From an uncultured Roseburia sp. (GTDB lineage Bacteria; Bacillota; Clostridia; Lachnospirales; Lachnospiraceae): a stretch of DNA of 5,117 bases. A program made the position numbers and the translations under genes. Each line of letters opens with the position of its first letter. The stretch's first letter is position 1. Location: contig CAMSEJ010000192.1 of assembly GCA_947057405.1 (NCBI GenBank), positions 1 through 5,117 on the forward strand, given 5' to 3'. The notes beneath the pieces were generated by a model, which worked only from the letters and a program-made list of their open reading frames with translations, was not told the origin of the DNA and made no database searches. Shown one piece after another: positions 1-5,117 of this stretch.

Positions 1-26
1 AGTTCAGACGTGTGCTCTTCCGATCT
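1..26. other. Illumina sequencing adapter remnant (not genomic)
   Basis: The first 26 bases match the end of the Illumina TruSeq read-2 adapter; bases 10-26 read GTGTGCTCTTCCGATCT, and the reverse complement begins AGATCGGAAGAGC, the usual trimming seed. The stretch sits exactly at the window edge, as expected for an untrimmed read at a contig end. The csx10 frame happens to stay open through it, so residues translated from bases 1-28 are artefactual. Confidence 0.97.
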
Positions 27-865
27 ATCTGGCATCGAACCTGTCTATGCGCAATGCGTTTGGCGAAATCTGCGGAATCGACCTGGAACGTCTGGCGGAT
101 TTGCTGGGCGTAGAGAAGCTGGAACAAATTGCTGCCGCGACGTCCGTTTGTAAGATGAGCGGGGTGAACCGTACCTGGGGCTGCCGCACGCCGGAAGTTG
201 TCATGTATGAGGCGGGCAGCGTGTTTCGGTTAAAAGCCAGCTCAAAGGTGGCAAAAGAAGCAATGGAGCGTGTCCGCCAGAACGGGATTGGCGAAAAACG
301 GGAAGAAGGCTGCGGGCAGATCCTGTTTTTGGAAAACTATGATAAAATCCGGAAAAAAGAAGCGCTGCCGTACGCGCCGGAGGAAGCAGATACACAAACG
401 GCCCTTACCGAACAGCAGATCGCTCAGCAGTTAACGTATACGGCGAAGGAAATCGTAAAAAGCCGTATCAAACAGGCGATGGAATATTACGTTGCAGAAC
501 AGGGCGTTGACCGGAGGATTAAAAAAAGCCAGCTTGGCATTTTATTAAACCATGCGAAGTACGCGCGTGTAGAAGGGCTGGGTTCTGCCTGCAGGATAGA
601 ACACTATCTGGCGCATGAAAAGGAAAAATTAAGGTGCAATAAAAAACAGGAAGACAACCAGGAGAAAGAAGCGGCGCTGGCCTATCTGGAACAGATGATG
701 GAGCAGGATCTGTTTGAAAAATTAAATTTGGATCAGGAAACGCCGGTCTGCGGAATTCCCGTAAAAAAACTGTTTCAGCCGGAAGAGATACAGGCGTTTC
801 AGATGGAGCTTTTGGAACGGGTGATTACCTTTGCAAACAGAAAGGGGAAAAATCAGTATGAGTAG
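27..865 (+). CDS. csx10: Csx10-family RAMP protein (Cas5-like), 5'-truncated
   Basis: This is the C-terminal part of a type III-D Csx10-like subunit, a Cas5-group RAMP protein expected to hold the 5' handle of the crRNA in the effector. The frame is open from the contig edge, and the first ATG (base 47) is internal, so the true start is missing. Numbering from that Met, residues 55-61 (EAGSVFR) and the Gly-rich loop at 80-94 (GIGEKREEGCGQILF) are the recognisable Csx10 signatures. The usual GFGR of the loop reads GCGQ here. Residues about 118-268 form a charged, predicted helical extension that may be a Cas11-like domain (inference). No membrane segment or signal peptide is seen. It ends with TAG and overlaps the next gene by 8 bases, which suggests translational coupling. 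Family assignment is by motif reading only; a Cas7-5-11-type fusion is possible because the N-terminus is unseen. Confidence 0.8.
841..847 (+). promoter_or_regulatory. ribosome binding site for the double Cas7 gene
   Basis: AAAGGGG lies 10 bases before the ATG at 858, inside the end of csx10. It favours the ATG at 858 over the in-frame TTG at 831, which would add nine residues (MQTERGKIS) that do not look like part of a RAMP N-terminus. Confidence 0.6.
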
Positions 866-2222
866 CGCTATTTATGACAGGATTTACAGATATGTGGTGG
901 ATGTGGCCTGCACCCAGCCAATGCATGTCGGAAGCGCGGAGGGGCAACGGGAAGACATATTGAGGCATCCGTCTACGGGAAAGCCATTTGTACAGGCGTC
1001 GGGCATTGCCGGGGCGCTGGCGGATTATGTGCAGAAAGCAAACGGATACGAGGTGCGCAGGCAATTGTTCGGGAATTCCGGGGAAACAAATGGGATGGAA
1101 GGAAAAAGCAGGGTTGCCGTGCTGGACGGGGTGTTTTTGAAGGAGAAGGCCAGGTTAGAGATGCGGACGCGCTGTTCGTTAAATAAAGCGCTCGGCAGCG
1201 TAGACGAGAAACGTTTAATGGGGAGCGAGCTTAGCTCCGGTGCCGTGCAGACCGCAGAGTATATTGGGACGGGCTCTCAGTTCCGGTTTGCCATACTGGT
1301 ATATGGAAACGGGTTTGAACAGATAGAAGATGCAATCGCCGCAATCCACGCCGGAAAAATCCGGTTTGGAGGCCAGAACACAAGCGGATTTGGGCGTCTG
1401 TCCGTTCTGGAGGCAGTAAAGAGCAGTTATGATATGACAAACGAAGCGGAGCGTAAAAGCTGGGCAAAACTGACGGATTTCTATGAAAAAAGCGGCGCGG
1501 ATCTGACAAGCCAGATCAAAGACAGGAAAAGCAGCTTAGAGGATTCGGATTATGTAATCCACATTCAGGTAAAACTGGATGCGGCATTGTTGATAAAAGC
1601 AAATATGACAGACGCGGATCGTGTGCAAAAGAGCCTGGGAAACGTTGATAAAATGCCGAATTTTATGAATATATGCAATGCAGACAAGGAATATATCATT
1701 CCGGGAACCAGCTTAAAGGGGGTATTCCGGGGCAGGATAGAAACAATTGCGGATTATCTTGGCATTCCAAACGGGCAAATAGAACAGATATTTGAGCAGC
1801 GTTCCAAAATTCTGTTTGAAGACGCAGTGATCCGGGAAGAGCGTTCCATCCAGCAGAAGCGGATTCATTTGAATAAGATTTCCGGAGCGGTCAAGTATCA
1901 GGAGCTGTTTTCGGAATGTGTGGCCGGCGGGGAAGCAGACATCACAATCCATGTGGACACTGCAAGGCTCTCCGGGGCGCAGCCGTCCGGGATTGGCCCG
2001 AAAGCGTGTATTGCGCTGCTTTTGTATGCGGTACGTGATCTGGCAGTTGGGGCAGCCAGCCTGGGAAGCGGCGCATCCATCGGACGGGGCTTTCTTACAG
2101 TCGGCCGCGTCACCATACAGCAAAACGGAGCGGACAAGGCGGATTTTTCCCTGAAAGCAGGGGAGGATGTAGGGGACGCTTTTGTAGCGCAGTGCCTGGA
2201 AGAATTAAACGCAGTGCAATAA
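858..2222 (+). CDS. cas7: Double-domain Cas7 RAMP protein (Csm3-like, Cas7-2x)
   Basis: This 454-residue protein carries two Cas7/Csm3-like RAMP domains in tandem. It would supply two adjacent backbone positions along the crRNA and possibly target-RNA cleavage sites. Domain 1 (about 8-190) has the post-strand-1 acidic segment REDILRHPSTGKPF at 31-44, a degenerate version of the IPGSSLKG motif (VQASGIAG, 45-52), and a Gly-rich loop FGGQNTSGFGRL at 170-181. Domain 2 (about 231-421) has a canonical IPGTSLKGVFRGR (281-293), the LFEDAVI segment (319-325), a central RIHLNKISGAVK thumb-like segment (335-346) and a second Gly-rich loop GSGASIGRGFLTVG (403-416). Candidate catalytic acids are D33 in domain 1 and D264 in domain 2; neither can be fixed without alignment. 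The start at 858 is chosen for its ATG and upstream AAAGGGG. It overlaps csx10 by 8 bases and lies 10 bases before csx19. The arrangement matches the Cas7-2x subunit of III-D effectors. Confidence 0.85.
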   Translation: MSSAIYDRIYRYVVDVACTQPMHVGSAEGQREDILRHPSTGKPFVQASGIAGALADYVQKANGYEVRRQLFGNSGETNGMEGKSRVAVLDGVFLKEKARLEMRTRCSLNKALGSVDEKRLMGSELSSGAVQTAEYIGTGSQFRFAILVYGNGFEQIEDAIAAIHAGKIRFGGQNTSGFGRLSVLEAVKSSYDMTNEAERKSWAKLTDFYEKSGADLTSQIKDRKSSLEDSDYVIHIQVKLDAALLIKANMTDADRVQKSLGNVDKMPNFMNICNADKEYIIPGTSLKGVFRGRIETIADYLGIPNGQIEQIFEQRSKILFEDAVIREERSIQQKRIHLNKISGAVKYQELFSECVAGGEADITIHVDTARLSGAQPSGIGPKACIALLLYAVRDLAVGAASLGSGASIGRGFLTVGRVTIQQNGADKADFSLKAGEDVGDAFVAQCLEELNAVQ

Positions 2223-2228
2223 GGAGGT
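2221..2228 (+). promoter_or_regulatory. perfect Shine-Dalgarno for csx19
   Basis: AAGGAGGT is fully complementary to the 16S rRNA tail. It overlaps the TAA stop of the upstream Cas7 gene (2220-2222) and leaves only 4 bases before the ATG at 2233. It is the strongest ribosome binding site in the window, yet it serves the gene that carries a premature stop. Confidence 0.8.
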
Positions 2229-2232
2229 CGGG

Positions 2233-2634
2233 ATGGATATTACAGGGTTAAAGGTTGATGTTAAACATGGGGAACGGATCTCTGATTTTCTGGAAATGAT
2301 GCAGGGATACGAGTTTGGGCTGCTTTATTACTTCAGCGAGGTATCGCTGACGCCTTTAAACGGAAGGCCGGTACAAAATCCGGATCAGTTAATAGAGGCA
2401 CGATTGTTTTCCCATGACAGGTAGCTTCATCTGTTCCGGACAGAAACGGGGGCTTGTGCAGTTTTGGTCCTGGAAACGGAACAGGCGGAGTATTTGGATG
2501 AATGGCGGCCGCTCAGCCGTACATTCCAGGAGGCGGGCAAATTGCTTGGCGTCCGCAAATATGCAGCGTACGATCCGGACGGGCAGGTTTATGTGGCGTT
2601 AACCCGGTTAAGCGGCGTGAAAGGGGGAGAATAA
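2233..2634 (+). pseudogene. csx19: Csx19-like protein interrupted by in-frame TAG
   Basis: The full frame is 133 codons before TAA, but codon 64 (bases 2422-2424) is TAG. Residues 1-63 contain GYEFGLLYYFSEV and a segment ending EARLFSHDR. After the stop, the same frame continues for 69 residues (LHLFRTETGA...AVLVLETEQAEYLDEW...GVRKYAAYDPDG...), without any frameshift. The join EARLFSHDR-(stop)-LHLFR reads like the Csx19 pattern of an RLF segment followed by an E/Q-L-x-L-F/W-R strand. CAG or GAG was therefore probably the ancestral codon. Csx19 is a small accessory subunit of type III-D effectors. The gene sits between two Cas7 genes, 10 bases after one and 2 bases before the next. The downstream half shows no sign of decay, so a recent mutation, a sequencing or assembly error, or readthrough are all open. 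As written, only a 63-residue fragment would be made. Csx19 identity rests on position and weak motif resemblance. Confidence 0.72.
2622..2629 (+). promoter_or_regulatory. ribosome binding site for the large Cas7-like gene
   Basis: AGGGGGAG lies 7 bases before the ATG at 2637 and inside the last codons of csx19. It decides the start: the longer open frame from the ATG at 2502 would add 45 residues (MAAAQPYIPGGGQ...) that are an out-of-frame reading of csx19, not RAMP sequence. Confidence 0.75.
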
Positions 2635-2636
2635 CG

Positions 2637-4805
2637 ATGGCAGACTATACAGGCGCGCCTTATAATTTTGTGCCGATTACAAAACATATTTATAAAAGAT
2701 ATCAAACGCAGGAAGATTTGCCAAGGCATGACATTATTGATACAAAACGTTATTCGGGAGAGCTTACGTGCCGGATTACCACATTGACGGATCTTTTTAT
2801 TGGCGGTGGGAAGGATGTAAAAAAAGGGGAATACAGCAGCTTTGCACAGTGCGTGGACGGTACGCCCTGTATTCCGGGCAGCAGCTTAAAAGGGCTGGTC
2901 CGCAGCAACATGCAGGTACTTGGATTTGGATCGATTGCCGCGGACGTCGAAAACTACCATATTATGTACCGGCAGGTGGGCGCCGCTAAGTCAAGAGTTT
3001 CGAGGTATTATACGGAAAATATCTTAAATGTCAAGACGATTAAACTGGGGAAAGACAGCCGGGGGAATCACATACAAACCACAGTCCCTGCAAACGTAAA
3101 GGCAGGTTATTTGAAAAAAGAAGGCTCTTCTTATATGATTTATCCTACCGAAGCAGATGCAGCCAAAAAGGAAAAGTTTGGGGAGCGAAATTATTATCCG
3201 GTTTCCGAGCAGACAGTGTTCCGTGCGAAGGAAGAGGCGGAAGCACATGGCAAGAAGAATCCGTTTTCTTTTTTTGAAGATCTGGGGATACAGATGCAGC
3301 ATAAAAACGACTGTAAAAGCAGTGATTTTACGATAGAAAAGGACGATGGAAACCGAATACACGTAAAAGGGCCGGAAAGTGAAATGTATGTTCCTTATAC
3401 GGCAGATGTTTTTTATCGGTTAAAGGGAGAGCCCGGGAATTATAAAGTAGTTTCTGTTTTAAAACAAGAGGGCCTTAAACCGGAAGGGTATCAAGCAGGT
3501 TCTGTCATTTCGACCGGGAAAATGCAGGAGAAAAAAGTTTTTTATGTCATTCCCAAATGGAAAGAAGAATCCGCCATTCCCGTTCCAAAAGCTGATATTG
3601 CATCTTTTAAACGGGATTACGAGAAGAAAAAGAACGGGCTGCACGGCAGGCTGGACGACTCTTTATTAAAGGAACAGTGCCGGAAATTTTTTGAATTGCC
3701 AAAAGACGGGGAAAGAAAGCCGGTCTTTTATATAGAGCGGGGCGGAAGGCTTTATTTTGGATATACGCCGTTTTTGCGCATCTTTTATGAACATCCGGTT
3801 TTACATGGGATCAGCAAAGAGCAGATGGGGTATATGAAAGAAAATGGGGATTTAAAAGAGCCGGTGTTTGATTATCCGTCCGCCATTTTAGGGTATGCGT
3901 CTGAGAACGGCAGTTATAAATCCAGGGTTAGCTTTGCGGATTTCCGTTTGCAGATTCCGGAACATACGGGTCGGAAACAGTACATAAATGAAATGCAGTA
4001 CCGGGTTCAAATTACGCAGGGTGCGCCGAAGCTGTCAAGCTATTGGGATTACCTGGTTCAGGATAACGACGAATATGCCATGACCTACAATGAAGATGAA
4101 TTTGAGCTGAGGGGGATCAAACAGTACTGGCTGCAGGAGCATGCCCAGGCGGGAGGAGAAGTAAAAAATGAGGAAGCGGTTTCCCGCTTTATGCCGTTTA
4201 AAAACGGCGTGTCATTCCAGGGGACAGTCCGGTTTCAGAATTTATCGGCAGACGAATTGGGGCTTTTGATTTGGAGCTTATCGTTAGAAGCAGACAGCAA
4301 CCAGAACATCGGCCGGGCAAAGGCGTTTGGCTATGGAAGAATCGAGTTAAAACTGGAAGGGCTGCGCCTGTATGATTACCAAAAAATGTACGGCGGAACT
4401 ACGCTGAATATGGATATTTTCAAAGATCAGACGGCGGATCAAATCAACGGCTTTGTCAGAGCCTACCAGGAGCATATGAAGCAAAATTATAAAAAACCGG
4501 GCGGCAAACCGTGTGATATTAAAAAAGAACCTGGAGTGGATGTATTCCTAAAAATGAAGTGCAAAGAATGTATGCCAGACAAAAAGAACATCAGATACAT
4601 GAGCATAGACGATCAGGAATACAAAAACCGGAACACCCCGCTGCCCACTGTGGATCAGGTATTAACGCCGACCTCCGGAAAGCCAAAAAGGATTATAGAA
4701 TCAAAACCGAAGTCGGACGGCAGGAAGGGTGGATATCAAGATCCGGAAGGGAAGGAAAATCCAACGATGGCGGGGCTGTTTGCAGGTATTAAATTAGAGG
4801 AATAG
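2637..4805 (+). CDS. cas7: Large Cas7-like RAMP protein with central insertion (TIGR03986-like)
   Basis: This 722-residue protein resembles the large RAMP family TIGR03986 found in type III-D loci, matching the Cas7-insertion subunit of III-D effectors. It would be a backbone subunit in the crRNA complex. Residues 7-13 read APYNFVP, the family's N-terminal hallmark. YSGELTCRITTLTDLFIGGG (39-58) is the first RAMP strand, followed by a canonical IPGSSLKGLVR (79-89). Residues about 115-405 are a long Lys/Glu-rich stretch that looks inserted into the fold. The conserved ILGYASENG and SRVSFADF (417-436) follow, then GVSFQGTVRFQNLSADELG (524-542) and the Gly-rich loop NIGRAKAFGYGRIELK (557-572). 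A basic tail of about 80 residues contains a CxxC pair (642, 645) and PLPTVDQVL (668-676). The stretch before IPGSS (KKGEYSSFAQCVDG, 62-75) lacks an obvious Asp at the Csm3 catalytic position, so it may be non-cleaving (inference). It starts 2 bases after csx19 and ends with TAG. Confidence 0.85.
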   Translation: MADYTGAPYNFVPITKHIYKRYQTQEDLPRHDIIDTKRYSGELTCRITTLTDLFIGGGKDVKKGEYSSFAQCVDGTPCIPGSSLKGLVRSNMQVLGFGSIAADVENYHIMYRQVGAAKSRVSRYYTENILNVKTIKLGKDSRGNHIQTTVPANVKAGYLKKEGSSYMIYPTEADAAKKEKFGERNYYPVSEQTVFRAKEEAEAHGKKNPFSFFEDLGIQMQHKNDCKSSDFTIEKDDGNRIHVKGPESEMYVPYTADVFYRLKGEPGNYKVVSVLKQEGLKPEGYQAGSVISTGKMQEKKVFYVIPKWKEESAIPVPKADIASFKRDYEKKKNGLHGRLDDSLLKEQCRKFFELPKDGERKPVFYIERGGRLYFGYTPFLRIFYEHPVLHGISKEQMGYMKENGDLKEPVFDYPSAILGYASENGSYKSRVSFADFRLQIPEHTGRKQYINEMQYRVQITQGAPKLSSYWDYLVQDNDEYAMTYNEDEFELRGIKQYWLQEHAQAGGEVKNEEAVSRFMPFKNGVSFQGTVRFQNLSADELGLLIWSLSLEADSNQNIGRAKAFGYGRIELKLEGLRLYDYQKMYGGTTLNMDIFKDQTADQINGFVRAYQEHMKQNYKKPGGKPCDIKKEPGVDVFLKMKCKECMPDKKNIRYMSIDDQEYKNRNTPLPTVDQVLTPTSGKPKRIIESKPKSDGRKGGYQDPEGKENPTMAGLFAGIKLEE

Positions 4806-4899
4806 GAAACATTCCGGGAAATTCCGAAATTGTATGCCAGAGCGTGCAGATGGCGGGAATGAATTTTCAAATACGTTCTGAGGAGGGAGAAAGATAAAT
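4806..4899 (+). other. 94-base gap between the large RAMP gene and cas6
   Basis: This is the only real intergenic space in the window. It contains a weak inverted repeat (CATTCC at 4810-4815 with GGAATG at 4856-4861, and GCCA at 4836-4839 with TGGC at 4851-4854 inside it), but no run of T typical of a terminator. No convincing -35/-10 pair is seen. A 15-codon frame starting at 4834 has no good ribosome binding site and is not called. Nothing here shows whether cas6 belongs to the same transcript, although orientation and spacing allow it. Confidence 0.5.
4881..4887 (+). promoter_or_regulatory. ribosome binding site for cas6
   Basis: AGGAGGG lies 12 bases before the ATG at 4900. The spacing is somewhat long, but this is a strong site and supports the ATG as the start. 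Confidence 0.7.
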
Positions 4900-5117
4900 A
4901 TGCAAGAACATTTGTTAGATTCCGATTTATACCATGCGCTGCAAATCCGGTATGTAAAGCTGCATTTTAAGGTTGCATTTCTGGAGGATACAACGCTCCC
5001 CGTAAATAAAGTATCTGCGCTGCGCGGCGGCATGGGTGAAATGCTCCTTCGGGCGAATTGCGTGAGGGATCGGCAATGCGGGCAATGTGATTTTGAAACA
5101 GAATGCATCGTACGCCG
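4900..5117 (+). CDS. cas6: Cas6-family pre-crRNA endoribonuclease, 3'-truncated
   Basis: Only the first 72 codons are present; the frame is open to the window edge. Cas6 cuts precursor crRNA within the repeats and supplies guides to the effector encoded upstream. Residues 16-30 (IRYVKLHFKVAFLED) fit the first RRM-like strand. ALRGGMGEMLLRANC (40-54) matches the LRG-x-G-x-x-L pattern of the PF10040-type Cas6 group. It is followed by a Cys cluster C54, C60, C63 and C69 (Cx5Cx2Cx5C) that is common in this group and could bind a metal (inference). The catalytic His and the C-terminal Gly-rich loop would lie beyond the window, so activity cannot be judged. An alternative is another RAMP protein with the same N-terminal motif, but the Cys pattern and position after a III-D effector operon favour Cas6. 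Confidence 0.75.
   Translation, partial: MQEHLLDSDLYHALQIRYVKLHFKVAFLEDTTLPVNKVSALRGGMGEMLLRANCVRDRQCGQCDFETECIVR

Noticed and set aside
2414..2602. 62-codon ATG frame beginning just before the csx19 TAG
   Set aside because: It is in a different frame from the conserved csx19 continuation, has an odd Arg/Trp/Ser-rich composition and lacks a ribosome binding site. It is a shadow frame.
2502..2636. 45-residue N-terminal extension of the large RAMP protein
   Set aside because: It overlaps csx19 coding sequence in another frame. The ATG at 2637 has a good ribosome binding site and the family's APYNFVP start follows at once.
3024..3362. 112-codon open frame on the minus strand
   Set aside because: It lies entirely within the well-supported large RAMP gene, with no ribosome binding site or recognisable motif. 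It is an antisense shadow.
3531..3543. A6-G-T6 run inside the large RAMP gene, possible slippage site
   Set aside because: The reading frame continues with family-like sequence on both sides, and no alternative product is suggested.
4810..4861. Nested inverted repeat before cas6 (CATTCC/GGAATG and GCCA/TGGC)
   Set aside because: The arms are only 4-6 bases, are separated by long loops and are not followed by a T run. It is too weak to call a terminator or riboswitch.
4834..4881. 15-codon ORF in the gap before cas6 (MPERADGGNEFSNTF)
   Set aside because: It is very short, has no convincing ribosome binding site and has no recognisable sequence.

Overview
The window is a stretch of a type III CRISPR-Cas operon, best matched to subtype III-D. 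All genes lie on the + strand and are tightly packed. The order is csx10 (5' end missing), a double-domain Cas7 RAMP protein, csx19 (interrupted by an in-frame TAG), a large 722-residue Cas7-like RAMP protein with a long central insertion, and cas6 (3' end missing). No CRISPR array, cas10, cas1/cas2, ancillary nuclease, promoter or terminator is visible. cas10 and the array presumably lie outside the window.

The organism looks like a Clostridia-type Firmicute, possibly an intestinal one. The composition is near-balanced GC. Shine-Dalgarno sequences are strong and purine-rich (AAGGAGGT, AGGAGGG, AGGGGGAG), and the proteins are rich in Lys and Glu. This is an impression of style, not a taxonomic identification.

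Layout: bases 1-26 are not genomic. They match the Illumina TruSeq read-2 adapter, so the contig's true 5' edge is near base 27. Bases 27-865 carry the C-terminal part of Csx10, with its Gly-rich loop followed by a long helical extension. The double Cas7 gene (858-2222) overlaps its end by 8 bases. Ten bases later comes csx19 (2233-2634), whose reading frame is intact except for one TAG at codon 64. Two bases later comes the large RAMP gene (2637-4805). A 94-base gap follows, and then cas6 starts at 4900 and runs off the end.

Together these genes would supply most backbone subunits of a III-D effector: the 5'-handle-capping Csx10 (Cas5-like), several Cas7 domains along the crRNA, and the accessory Csx19. 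They also supply Cas6, the nuclease that cuts precursor crRNA. The gene set resembles the fused-subunit III-D architecture known from cyanobacteria (Cas7-2x, Cas7-insertion, Csx19, and a Cas5/Cas11-containing subunit), but with a separate arrangement. The points most worth checking are the amber codon in csx19, the helical tail of Csx10 as a possible built-in Cas11, the degenerate first Cas7 motif, and the adapter at the contig end.
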